Source: Verrucomicrobiota bacterium
GTDB lineage: Bacteria; Verrucomicrobiota; Verrucomicrobiia; JABWAM01
Length of the DNA stretch: 48,840 nt
Reading direction: 5' to 3'
Assembly (NCBI GenBank): GCA_023269615.1
Contig: JAHFSY010000033.1
Coordinates: 1 to 48,840 of the forward strand
Part shown: one piece after another, positions 1 to 7,324 of the stretch
Numbering within the stretch: the stretch's first letter is position 1
Layout of the letters: each line of letters begins with the position of its first letter
Notes under the pieces: generated by a model
Databases searched by the model: none
What the model was told of the DNA's origin: nothing
The model's input: the letters and a program-made list of their open reading frames with translations, nothing else
Made by a program: the position numbers and the translations under genes

Positions 1-1269
1 CAGGATGTGGCGGAGGGAATTCACCGTCCCCTGACCATCACGGCGCTCACGCTTCAGGCAAACGAGAAGGACAGCCCCTTCGTGTTGGTCGCGTCGGACC
101 TCGGCTGGTGGCAGAACCTCGATGACGAGTGGTTTGTGCGAGGGGGACTGATTGAAACACTGTCCCTGGATCCATCGCGCGTGATGATGAACCTGGCACA
201 CTCCCACGCGGGCCCCGCGATTTCACGCGATCACGCTGACCGGAAGGGCGGTGAATTCATTGTCCCGTATCTGGGAAAAGTCCGCGAGGCGCTGATCACT
301 GCAACCCGTCACGCGCTCCATACCCGCGCGACTGCGACGCTGAGCTGGAGTCATGGCAAATGCAACCTGGCCACGAACCGCGACCTGCCGGATCCCTCGA
401 AACCTCGAATCGTTTGCGGCTTTAATCCGGGCAACAAGGCGGACGACACCGTGCTCGTCGGAAGGGTCACCAACCGTGGCGGCAGGATTCTTGCGACGGT
501 GGTGAACTATGCATGCCATCCCACGACCCTTGCATGGGACAACCGCCTGATTTCTCCCGATTATGTGGGCGCGATGCGGGAGGTGGTTGAGGCCGAAACA
601 TCCGGCGCCCCGTGCCTGTTTTTACAAGGGGCATCCGGCGAACTTTCCCCACGCGAACAATACCTTGGGGACACTGCGGTGGCGGATTCTCACGGGAGAC
701 ATCTGGGTTATTCCGTGATGGCCGTGCTGGAAGGAATGCTGCCCCATGAGACTTCCCTCTCTTATACGGGAACGGTTGAATCCGGAGCCCCGCTCGCAAT
801 CTGGCAGCGTGCGGCGCAGAAACCCTCAACCTCGCTGACGGGAATGCAACTGAATGTCGAAGTCCCGTTGAAAAAACTTCCCAGCCTCGAGGAAATTGAT
901 GCCGAGTTGAAAACGTGCGAGGACCGCGTGATGCGCGAACGCCTGACACGCAAGCGTCATGTATCGCGCATCGTTGGAAGCGGCCCGACCACACTCCGCC
1001 GGGTTTGGATCTGGCGCCTCGGCGATGCGTTTGTCGTAGGGCAGTCGGATGAAGCCTACTCCCTCCTCCAGACCGAGCTGCGGCGGATTTTCCCGGATCA
1101 CCCCGTCGTGGTGATGAACCTCGTGAACGGCGCATGCGGCTATCTTGCGCCGCAGGAGCATTACGAGCATGACATTTACCAAGTATGGCAGTCCCCATTC
1201 GCCCGAGGCTGCCTGGAGGCCGTCGTGAAAGCATGTGAAGGCGCCATGCGAAAGATGTCTGCTCGCTGA
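1..1269 (+). CDS. Neutral/alkaline ceramidase-like hydrolase, 5' partial
   Basis: The frame is open from base 1, so the gene starts outside the window and only the last 422 codons are seen. Seen: AHSHAGP, VNYACHPTT and a C-terminal VMNLVNGACGYLAP block, in the order found in the N-terminal catalytic domain of neutral/alkaline (non-lysosomal) ceramidase-like proteins. Histidines in SHAG and ACHP are the likely zinc ligands in that family. The protein lacks the extra C-terminal immunoglobulin-like domain of true ceramidases, as do many bacterial homologues of unknown substrate. A GTG at position 7 could be read as a start, but the upstream codons also fit the family, so truncation by the window edge is more likely. 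It ends just before a truncated MITE. Family assignment is fairly sure; the substrate is not. Confidence 0.7.
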   Translation, partial: QDVAEGIHRPLTITALTLQANEKDSPFVLVASDLGWWQNLDDEWFVRGGLIETLSLDPSRVMMNLAHSHAGPAISRDHADRKGGEFIVPYLGKVREALITATRHALHTRATATLSWSHGKCNLATNRDLPDPSKPRIVCGFNPGNKADDTVLVGRVTNRGGRILATVVNYACHPTTLAWDNRLISPDYVGAMREVVEAETSGAPCLFLQGASGELSPREQYLGDTAVADSHGRHLGYSVMAVLEGMLPHETSLSYTGTVESGAPLAIWQRAAQKPSTSLTGMQLNVEVPLKKLPSLEEIDAELKTCEDRVMRERLTRKRHVSRIVGSGPTTLRRVWIWRLGDAFVVGQSDEAYSLLQTELRRIFPDHPVVVMNLVNGACGYLAPQEHYEHDIYQVWQSPFARGCLEAVVKACEGAMRKMSAR

Positions 1270-1272
1270 AAA

Positions 1273-1407
1273 GCTCACCCCGCTCCAACGGCGCGCTCGG
1301 CGAGCACGCCCTACCATCGGCAATCCAACCAAAGGTAGGGCGCTTTCGCCGAAAGCGCCGTGGTGGGACTGGGGAGGTGGGCCACTCATTTATTGAACAC
1401 TACACTA
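1273..1407 (-). mobile_element. MITE family 2, truncated copy
   Basis: This stretch is the reverse complement of most of the complete element at 16493-16666. It contains the same inverted pair of 27-bp REP-like units (1289-1315 and 1334-1360) and one intact terminus (1382-1407, ending TA). The other terminus is missing on the ceramidase side. Its intact end, read on the minus strand, supplies the TAG stop of coaC (1405-1407). No transposase is present. Confidence 0.8.
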
Positions 1408-1944
1408 CAAGACCATGCGCGATGCCTCGACGACAATCTGACCGGGATCCCACAGGCGGCCGAGCCCCTCGTACCCGCACGCGAGCAGGCCTTTCTCGGG
1501 ACCGATGAAACGTGCCCCGCGTTTTTTCAAAGTTTTTACATTTTCCACCGTGGCGGGATGGCTCCACATTTTTCCGTTCATTGCGGGCGCAACGAGAATG
1601 GGTGCGCGTGTTGCCAAGGCAATCGCACTCAGCGCGTCATCAGCCAGCCCGTGGGCGAGTTTCGCGATCACGTTCGCGGTCGCGGGCGCAATCAACAGGA
1701 GATCTGCAGCATCGGCCAGCTCAATGTGCGTGGGGCGCCCCCCAAGTTCCTCGTCGTACAGGCTGGTCGTGACGGAGTTCCGCGTGAGCGTCTTGAACGT
1801 CAGCGGCGCAATGAAATGCGTGGCATCAGCGGTCATCACCACGTGGACGCCGTGGCCCTTTTTCGCAAGCTGGCTGGCGATTTCCGCAGCCTTGTAGGCG
1901 GCAATTGAACCCGTGACCCCGAGAATGATTGTTTTCGATTTCAC
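1405..1944 (-). CDS. coaC: Phosphopantothenoylcysteine decarboxylase, flavoprotein (CoaC-type)
   Basis: A 179-residue HFCD-family flavoprotein. It would decarboxylate 4'-phosphopantothenoylcysteine to 4'-phosphopantetheine in coenzyme A synthesis. Seen: the N-terminal FMN-binding GVTGSIAAYKA, the active-site histidine in THIELADAAD, LLIAPATANVIAKLA, the PAMNGKMW motif and the substrate-clamp region LLACGYEGLGRL, which has Tyr where many relatives have ACGD. Only the CoaC half is present; most bacteria have a CoaBC fusion of about 400 residues, so the CoaB synthetase must be elsewhere. The stop codon falls in the terminal bases of a truncated MITE, so the original C-terminus may have been slightly different. 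It follows yicC and gmk, a common order, but rpoZ is absent. Confidence 0.88.
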   Translation of the reverse strand: MKSKTIILGVTGSIAAYKAAEIASQLAKKGHGVHVVMTADATHFIAPLTFKTLTRNSVTTSLYDEELGGRPTHIELADAADLLLIAPATANVIAKLAHGLADDALSAIALATRAPILVAPAMNGKMWSHPATVENVKTLKKRGARFIGPEKGLLACGYEGLGRLWDPGQIVVEASRMVL

Positions 1945-1947
1945 AAG

Positions 1948-2078
1948 AAAGCTGCTGGCTTCTAGCTTCTAGCCTCTGGTTGTGTATGAAGAAAGACTGA
2001 TTTGAGGGACGTTCATGAGTCGGAATCATGCGATCGTTTGCTTCTCCTAGTGGCTAGTGGCCAGCAGCCAGCAGCTTT
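1948..2078. repeat. Inverted repeat with word-like low-complexity arms
   Basis: A 13-bp perfect inverted repeat (1948-1960 and 2066-2078) bounds the gmk-coaC spacer. Beside each arm lie iterated short words: cttctagcttctag on one side, ctagtggctagtggc on the other. It resembles the spacer at 30199-30280 in style but not in sequence. It could form a hairpin between the genes; no U-tract terminator follows. Confidence 0.5.
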
Positions 2079-2083
2079 CCCCT

Positions 2084-2689
2084 TCATATTTCATCAAGGG
2101 TGAGGCGGGTGGCGCGGTAGCGCTCGGCCTTGACGATGGAGCGGAATTTCTGGAGGTCCTCCTCCATGCTGCTGCTGAGGATGACGTAGGCGTAATCGCG
2201 CCAGTGGCTCATTTCCTCGCGCGCGGCCTCGAGGCGGCGGCGGATGGTTTCCTCGTCGTCGGTGGCGCGCTTGCGCAGGCGGCGGTCGAGCTCGGCAAAG
2301 GTTGGCGGCATGAGAAAAACATCCACGAGCGATGCCTTGATCTGTGGATCGGTGTGGGTGCGGATCTGATTCGCGCCCTGCACGTCGATGTCGAGGAGGC
2401 TGTCCTGCCCCGCCTTGAGGGCATCCTTGATCGGCTGGATGGGCGTGCCGTAGTGGTGGCTGTGGACGAGCGCATGTTCGAGAAAGAAGCCGGCCTTGAT
2501 GCGCTGTTGGAAGACATCTTCGCCGATGAAATGATAATCCTTGGCATCCTCCTCGTTGCGCCGGGGCGGACGCGTGGTGCAGGAGACGGAATAAAAAAAA
2601 TCAGGGCCTTTGCGGAGGTTGTCGCAGAGCGTGGTCTTGCCCGAGCCGGACGGCCCCGACACCACGAAGAGAATGCCGCTTCGATGCAT
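2084..2689 (-). CDS. gmk: Guanylate kinase
   Basis: A 201-residue protein phosphorylating GMP to GDP with ATP in the cytoplasm. Seen: the P-loop GPSGSGKTTL near residue 13, the GMP-binding region SCTTRPPRRNE and YHFIGEDVF, and the lid region with RLRKRATDDEETIRRRL. Length is normal for the family. It lies 64 bp downstream of yicC on the same strand, as in many bacteria, and upstream of coaC. The plus strand carries a long open frame across it, which is a codon-bias shadow. Confidence 0.95.
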   Translation of the reverse strand: MHRSGILFVVSGPSGSGKTTLCDNLRKGPDFFYSVSCTTRPPRRNEEDAKDYHFIGEDVFQQRIKAGFFLEHALVHSHHYGTPIQPIKDALKAGQDSLLDIDVQGANQIRTHTDPQIKASLVDVFLMPPTFAELDRRLRKRATDDEETIRRRLEAAREEMSHWRDYAYVILSSSMEEDLQKFRSIVKAERYRATRLTLDEI

Positions 2690-2753
2690 GACCGGTCAGA
2701 AAAGCACGAATGGCCGGGGAAGCCAATGATTTTTGAGATGCTGACCCAGGGCA

Positions 2754-3632
2754 TCACTCGATGTTCTGGACCTGTTCGCGGATTTTTTCCAATTCGCTCT
2801 TCATGGCAACGACGGTCCGTGAGATTTCTGCATGGCATGCCTTGCTGCCGATGGTGTTGATCTCGCGGTTGATCTCCTGTGAAAGAAAATCGAGGGCGCG
2901 CCCCACGGGCTCGCGGCTCTGGAGATTGTCCTGAAACTGGACCAGATGGCTTTCGAGGCGCGTCAATTCCTCGGCGATGTCGGAACGGTCGGCGAAGAGG
3001 GCGACCTCCTTCAACAGCCGCTCATCCTCAAATGAAATTTCGACGCCTGATTTGCGGATGCGCTCGTGCAGTTGTTCCCGGTGACGCTCGATCATTGCGG
3101 GAGCGAGGCGATGAATCGCCGCCACGTTCCTGCGCACTCCATCGAGGCGCGTTTCCAGGTCCTTGCCGAGATGGCGTCCCTCCTTCTCGCGCATCTTCAC
3201 AAGGCCATCCAGCGCCTGGCGGAGAGCCTTTTCAACATGCGGCCACATCGCCTCGGCATCCGCCTCGGTGTCTGCCATCTTCAACACCCCGGGGCAGCGG
3301 AGAATCGTTTCAAGGCTGGCGGTTCCCGTGAGCTTGAGGTCCCGTTTGAGCTTCTGCGTCGCCCGCAGGTAGGCGCGCGCGAGCAATTCATCCAGCTTGA
3401 TCTCGGAAGCCTTGCCGCCGTCGGCCCGGTGCCAGGCGACGACGACGTGAAGACGCCCGCGTGAGATGGCAGCGTTGATGATGTCGCGGATGCGCGGCTC
3501 CAGCTCGATGATCTCACGGGGGAGGTCCACGATGATGTCAGCCTGCTTGCGGTTCACGGAGTTGAGTTCCACCGTGAACTTGAGTCCCGCGTGATGACTC
3601 CCGCCGCGGCCATATCCGGTCATGCTTCTCAT
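2754..3632 (-). CDS. yicC: YicC/YloC family endoribonuclease
   Basis: A 292-residue protein beginning with the family hallmark MRSMTGYGRG and ending with the conserved block LDFLSQEINREINTIGSKA. Members are hexameric endoribonucleases reported to act on RNA in stationary phase or on regulatory RNAs. The gene starts 30 bp after cheY ends and is followed by gmk, the usual neighbour. The chemosensory pair cheX-cheY directly upstream is an unusual addition to this housekeeping string, and a shared transcript is likely from the spacing. Full length, no odd residues noted. Confidence 0.93.
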   Translation of the reverse strand: MRSMTGYGRGGSHHAGLKFTVELNSVNRKQADIIVDLPREIIELEPRIRDIINAAISRGRLHVVVAWHRADGGKASEIKLDELLARAYLRATQKLKRDLKLTGTASLETILRCPGVLKMADTEADAEAMWPHVEKALRQALDGLVKMREKEGRHLGKDLETRLDGVRRNVAAIHRLAPAMIERHREQLHERIRKSGVEISFEDERLLKEVALFADRSDIAEELTRLESHLVQFQDNLQSREPVGRALDFLSQEINREINTIGSKACHAEISRTVVAMKSELEKIREQVQNIE

Positions 3633-3662
3633 GTGGTCAACGAAACTGGAGCGCCAGGTGAG

Positions 3663-4052
3663 TCAGGCAACAGCCTTGGGTTTGAGCTCCACGAAACGCT
3701 TCACCCGCTCGATCAGTTCATCGGGCTTGAAAGCCTTTGACATGAAATCGCTGACATTGCCGGACCCCGTGATCTTGAGCATGTCGTCGAGGCCCACGTT
3801 GGCGGTGAGCATGACGACGGGAATATGTTTCAAGGCCGAATTGCCCTTGAGCTTCCCGAGCGCCTCGGCGCCGTCCATGACCGGCATGGTGAGATCCATG
3901 ATGATGAGCTGCGGTTTTTCGCGTCCCGCGATGTCGAGCGCCTCGAGTCCATTGCCGGCCTCGAGGATCTGGCATTCAAACTGGCGGAGAGCCTTGGCCA
4001 GGATGAGGCGGATGGTTTTGCTGTCATCAACCAGCAGGATTTTGGGGGGCAT
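3663..4052 (-). CDS. cheY: Single-domain response regulator (CheY-like)
   Basis: A 129-residue receiver with nothing attached. Seen: acidic pocket DD at residues 9-10, phosphoacceptor D53 in IIMDLTMPVMDG, T83 in VVMLTAN and K106 in MSKAFKP, so all key receiver residues are present. Likely phosphorylated by the CheA at 7325-9028. The gene begins 7 bp after the stop of cheX, the predicted CheY-P phosphatase, so the two are almost certainly co-translated partners. No DNA-binding or flagellar-motor partner is visible in the window, so its target is unknown. Confidence 0.92.
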   Translation of the reverse strand: MPPKILLVDDSKTIRLILAKALRQFECQILEAGNGLEALDIAGREKPQLIIMDLTMPVMDGAEALGKLKGNSALKHIPVVMLTANVGLDDMLKITGSGNVSDFMSKAFKPDELIERVKRFVELKPKAVA

Positions 4053-4059
4053 AATGTGC

Positions 4060-4542
4060 CTACTTGGACTTCAGGTACAGTTCGAGCAGGATGAATTGGC
4101 CCTTGTGGCGAAAAACGAAATGCTCGCGATGGGCGGCGCGAATGCTTTCAACCGCGACGTGGCTGCCTCGCATGATGGATGGAACGGCAAGCGCGGAGGA
4201 GGAGACCATGTCGTACAACTGGGACTTGATGTTGCCCGAGATCATGTTGGTCAGTTCACCGATGGCGTCGTTCACATCAGTGTCACCATTCACCTCATTC
4301 AACTCCACGCCGATCATGGCGGCGGTCATCTGGCGGGAAAACGGCTCGTTCACATGAAGGCAGACAACACCCGCCTCCTCGCCTCCGAACCCGACCGAAC
4401 CCACGACGCGGTCGCCTTCGATGGAAACAGGGAGATCGGGATCGAGCGCCTCGATTTCCATGGACATCATGCTGTCGAAAACCTCCGCCACCACCTTGGA
4501 AACAACCTCCCTCATCTCCGCTTTGTTGGCCGTATCAGACAT
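4060..4542 (-). CDS. cheX: CheX-type chemotaxis phosphatase
   Basis: A 160-residue protein of the CheC/CheX group that removes phosphate from CheY-P. The catalytic E-x-x-N signature is visible as ELTN at residues 96-99, inside DAIGELTNMISGNIKSQL; a single such motif fits CheX rather than two-motif CheC. The open frame extends 36 codons upstream, but MSDTANKAEMREVV is where family similarity begins, so I start at 4542. It is followed after 7 bp by a stand-alone CheY. CheD elsewhere in the locus is a known partner of CheC, not clearly of CheX. Confidence 0.87.
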   Translation of the reverse strand: MSDTANKAEMREVVSKVVAEVFDSMMSMEIEALDPDLPVSIEGDRVVGSVGFGGEEAGVVCLHVNEPFSRQMTAAMIGVELNEVNGDTDVNDAIGELTNMISGNIKSQLYDMVSSSALAVPSIMRGSHVAVESIRAAHREHFVFRHKGQFILLELYLKSK

Positions 4543-4739
4543 GGGCAAGCTATGAGCGCGCTGGGGGTTGACATCAAGAAAATTTTGGAAGGAAGACGCC
4601 AGGACGCAAGGGTGCGAGCGACAAATTTGTTGGTGATACATCTTTTCCAAAAAAGCTTGGATGCTTGGAATTGTAGGGCATAGTCGATTGCAGACGGCAA
4701 AACTGAATCGTAATCTTCATACTCCCTCTCTGGCTTGTG

Positions 4740-5186
4740 TCATGCTTCGTGCTTTGGTTCAGCCGGGAAGGTTGGAGCGGTGGGTTTCGTTTCCCATTTT
4801 AGATCGATGTCGGGATGCATGGTATATTTCCACTTATCACCTATCCGGTAAAAGAAGTATTCCTGGGGCCGCCTCTCTCTTTCCAGAATTGTCTTGTCCT
4901 TGTCCGCCATTTCCTTCAGTGGCGAACCGTCCACTAGTTCCATGTCCGCTCTCATTTTAATCGGATAAATTAACACAGTCTTTCCGATCTCGTTTACAAT
5001 GGCTTTTCGCGGCTCTGCTCGTTGAAGGTCAAGGATGCGAAAGCCCTTGAGGCTTTTTCCGACCGTTGCCCGCAGAACATCTCCGGTTGTCTGATGAATC
5101 TCAGCATCAGACGGCGGGCCTTCCGAACGTGAGCAGCCAAATCCAAGAAGAAAAACCACAACAACGATAGTGCGTGAGAAACCCAT
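4740..5186 (-). CDS. Putative lipoprotein of unknown function
   Basis: A 148-residue protein not recognised. Seen: a hydrophobic N-terminus TIVVVVFLLGFGCS with a lipobox-like LGFGC, so the mature protein would be lipidated at Cys 18. The rest is hydrophilic and charged, and it ends with a Pro-rich tail. No obvious ribosome-binding site precedes the ATG, but a stop codon in the adjacent frame (TAA at 5189-5191) ends two bases upstream, consistent with translational coupling. It lies between cheD and cheX on the same strand, so it may belong to the chemosensory transcript, for example as an envelope sensor. That role is inference. Confidence 0.6.
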   Translation of the reverse strand: MGFSRTIVVVVFLLGFGCSRSEGPPSDAEIHQTTGDVLRATVGKSLKGFRILDLQRAEPRKAIVNEIGKTVLIYPIKMRADMELVDGSPLKEMADKDKTILERERRPQEYFFYRIGDKWKYTMHPDIDLKWETKPTAPTFPAEPKHEA

Positions 5187-5255
5187 TGTTAAGATTTTGA
5201 TTCCGAGACTGCATGTTTCGCGTCCCGAAAAATCCGTCGGGTTTCGTCGAACATA

Positions 5256-5510
5256 TCAGGGATGGTTTGGGGTTGGACTACTTCGAGTGGCCCAATAATT
5301 AAAGATCTTTTCCTTTTCATCCGTAGAGACCGGCTGGGTTGCCTCCTTGTGGGCATAGAGCATGGCGAGCACAAGAAATGTGGCGAGGATTGTCACGAAT
5401 ACGACGCTGATTACGAACTGTCGCGTCGTGATGTATTTGAACGACGAAAGGCCGGTCGTTATCTCGTCCATACCCGCACCGTAATTCATTTCAACCACCC
5501 GGTCAACCAT
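5256..5510 (-). CDS. Small single-pass membrane protein, possibly frameshifted
   Basis: An 84-residue reading frame with one clear membrane segment, VISVVFVTILATFLVLAML, at about residues 33-51. Internal methionines at residues 8 and 14 are alternative starts. The frame stops at 5256, but the neighbouring frame continues with plausible coding sequence (IPDMFDETRRIFRDAKHAV) to a stop at 5189, two bases before the lipoprotein start. A one-base indel near 5300 would join them into a protein of about 106 residues. A MITE (5514-5680) begins three bases upstream of the first ATG. Function unknown. Confidence 0.45.
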   Translation of the reverse strand: MVDRVVEMNYGAGMDEITTGLSSFKYITTRQFVISVVFVTILATFLVLAMLYAHKEATQPVSTDEKEKIFNYWATRSSPTPNHP

Positions 5511-5513
5511 CAG

Positions 5514-5680
5514 CAGGGCTTACGCTGGAGTGTTGAGTTGCTGTTGGCAGCCTGTGCCTTTTGCGCCTCTTCGCGGCTCATTTCCGAGTTCGGTGCGTGG
5601 GAATATGGCCGCGAAGAGGCGCAAGGAGCACAAGATCGATGAGCCGAAATGTATTGCCAGATCCAAATATGTAAGCCCTG
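5514..5680. mobile_element. MITE family 1, copy A
   Basis: A 167-bp non-coding element with perfect 10-bp terminal inverted repeats CAGGGCTTAC at 5514-5523 and GTAAGCCCTG at 5671-5680. Internally it has an imperfect palindrome built on cctcttcgcggc and gccgcgaagagg. It matches copies B and C in reverse orientation. No clear target duplication flanks it, so it is older or its flank has changed. It separates cheD from the small membrane-protein ORF. No transposase is present. Confidence 0.82.
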
Positions 5681-5734
5681 CGTTTCAGAGGGGAACCGCG
5701 TTCTGGCGAACGCGGCTTCATTCAGCCATTTGTT

Positions 5735-6232
5735 TCAGATGAATACCGGGGGTTGTCCCGGGATGGTGACCTGGACTTTTCCCGTTGCGATCTCGAGGCG
5801 CACGGAGCGGGAGACTTCGCCACCGACCTGCTCTCCGCCAACTTGCAGGCCGTTCTCCAACAGGGTTTGACGCAGCGCCTCGTAATTCCGCTCGCCGATG
5901 CGGAAATAATTATTGTCGTCGAGCACACGCGCGCCGCCCACGACCTTGACGACGAGGCGCTTTTTGTCGGCGCCGAGGCGGCACGCGGCGGCGATCAGGC
6001 GCGGCATGCCGGTGTCCACGAACATGTCCGGAGACTTGCGGTCCTCGCGAATGGAGGAATCGGGCAGCATCGAGTGAAGGAGTCCGCCAATGTGACGCAT
6101 GGGATCGTAGATCACAACACCGAGACAGGAACCCAGCGAATAGGTCACAAGCTCGGTGCCCACGTCATCCGACACAGCCATGTCAGCGACTCCCACGACG
6201 ATTTGTTTGCGCGCATCCGCCGGCGGGTTCAT
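5735..6232 (-). CDS. cheD: Chemoreceptor glutamine deamidase CheD
   Basis: A 165-residue enzyme that converts specific receptor glutamines to glutamate. The triad matches the family by spacing: T30 and C36 in TYSLGSCLG, and H53 in GGLLHSMLP. The conserved GGARV segment follows. A MITE separates its start from the cheR stop. A 10-bp duplication on both sides of that element shows that the two genes originally overlapped as ATGA. The start ATG at 6230-6232 lies within the duplicated bases. No CheC is present, only the CheX-type phosphatase. Confidence 0.93.
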   Translation of the reverse strand: MNPPADARKQIVVGVADMAVSDDVGTELVTYSLGSCLGVVIYDPMRHIGGLLHSMLPDSSIREDRKSPDMFVDTGMPRLIAAACRLGADKKRLVVKVVGGARVLDDNNYFRIGERNYEALRQTLLENGLQVGGEQVGGEVSRSVRLEIATGKVQVTIPGQPPVFI

Positions 6233-6235
6233 GGG

Positions 6236-6406
6236 CAGGACTTATGCATTTGGGTTTGGCAATTCATAGCGGCTCATCATTCTTGCGCCTCTTGTGCCTC
6301 TTCGCGGCCATATTCCCACGCACCGAACTCAGAAATTGGCCACAAAGAGGCGCAAGCAGCACAAGGCTGCCAACGGCAGGCCCCCCATTCGAAATGCCTA
6401 GCCCTG
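6236..6406. mobile_element. MITE family 1, copy B, in the cheR-cheD junction
   Basis: A 171-bp non-coding element with slightly degenerate termini (caggacttat, ctagccctg). It shares the internal palindrome and the lead-in similar to gcatttgggcttggca with copies A and C. It is flanked immediately by a perfect 10-bp direct repeat, ggttcatggg, at 6226-6235 and 6407-6416. Read on the minus strand, one copy of that repeat holds the cheR stop and the other the cheD start. Confidence 0.88.
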
Positions 6407-6409
6407 GGT

Positions 6410-7249
6410 TCATGGGGACAGTGGCTTGCGGTAGATGCTGGGCAGGACCACTTTCAGCGGGTGACGGATGCCGGTGAGTGTTTCAGAATGTCCGACGAAC
6501 AGATAGCCGCCCGGCAGCAACTGTTCGCTGAGCCGCGTGACAAGCTGCTCCTGGGTATCGTGGTCGAAGTAGATCATCACGTTGCGGCAGAAAATGACAT
6601 GGAACCCGCGCTCGAACGGGTAGCGATCCTGCAGGAGATTGAGCTCGTGGAAATGAACCTGTGCGCGAAGTTCGGGACGCACGCGGTAAAAGCCCTCCCA
6701 GTTCCCCACCCCGTATTGGAAATGACGGCGGACGCGTTCCTCGCGGACGAGTTGCATGCGTTCCCCTGAATAAACAGCGAGCCTTGCCTTTTCGATCACG
6801 CGGGACGAGATGTCCGACGCCTCAACCTTCCAACGGACAGACAGTTCATCGGCAAACGCCTCGGCGAGAAGGATGGCGATGGAGTAGGCCTCCTCGCCGG
6901 TGGAAGCGGCGGAACTCCAGACGCGAAAGCATTCCCCGCCCTTCAAACGCCGTTCCGTCTTCCAGTCGCGCACGACGGTTTGAATCAAAAACTTGAAATG
7001 CTCCGTCTCGCGAAAAAAGTTGGTGTAGTTGGTGGCGATCAGGTCCACGAGGTGCGCGAGTTCCTCTTTTCCGTCCTCCGATTTCAGCAGGCGGCAATAG
7101 GCATGGCAGTCCTCCAGGCCAAGCTGGTGCAATCGGCGGCTGAGACGGGCCGAGACCATCTCTTTCTTGTTCGCGCCGAGATGAATGCGGCTGCGCTCGT
7201 AAACCTGGCGGCAGATGAATTCGTAATCCCGATCCGCAATGACATTCAT
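6410..7249 (-). CDS. cheR: Chemoreceptor methyltransferase CheR
   Basis: A 279-residue SAM-dependent enzyme methylating receptor glutamates. Seen: N-terminal helical domain, TNYTNFFRE, the SAM-binding WSSAASTGEEAYSIA, the VIFCRNVMIYFD block and GYLFVGHSETL near the end. The open frame continues far upstream, but that part is antisense to cheA; MNVIADRDYEF at 7249 fits the family start. It diverges from cheA across 75 bp, so one short region should hold both promoters. No CheB methylesterase is encoded in the window, so methylation would be one-way unless CheB lies elsewhere. Confidence 0.93.
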   Translation of the reverse strand: MNVIADRDYEFICRQVYERSRIHLGANKKEMVSARLSRRLHQLGLEDCHAYCRLLKSEDGKEELAHLVDLIATNYTNFFRETEHFKFLIQTVVRDWKTERRLKGGECFRVWSSAASTGEEAYSIAILLAEAFADELSVRWKVEASDISSRVIEKARLAVYSGERMQLVREERVRRHFQYGVGNWEGFYRVRPELRAQVHFHELNLLQDRYPFERGFHVIFCRNVMIYFDHDTQEQLVTRLSEQLLPGGYLFVGHSETLTGIRHPLKVVLPSIYRKPLSP

Positions 7250-7324
7250 CGTGTGCCCAAAATAGGCTTGTGAGCCCCTTGCTTCAACCGTAGAATCACG
7301 TCTGGCAGTTTGAAATTGCCGCGC

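Noticed and set aside
2057..4683. Long plus-strand open frames opposite gmk, yicC, cheY and cheX
   Set aside because: The minus-strand proteins carry family motifs with correct spacing; the plus-strand frames show none.
5753..6769. A 338-codon plus-strand frame across cheD and cheR
   Set aside because: It runs antisense through two well-supported genes and through a MITE; no motif seen.
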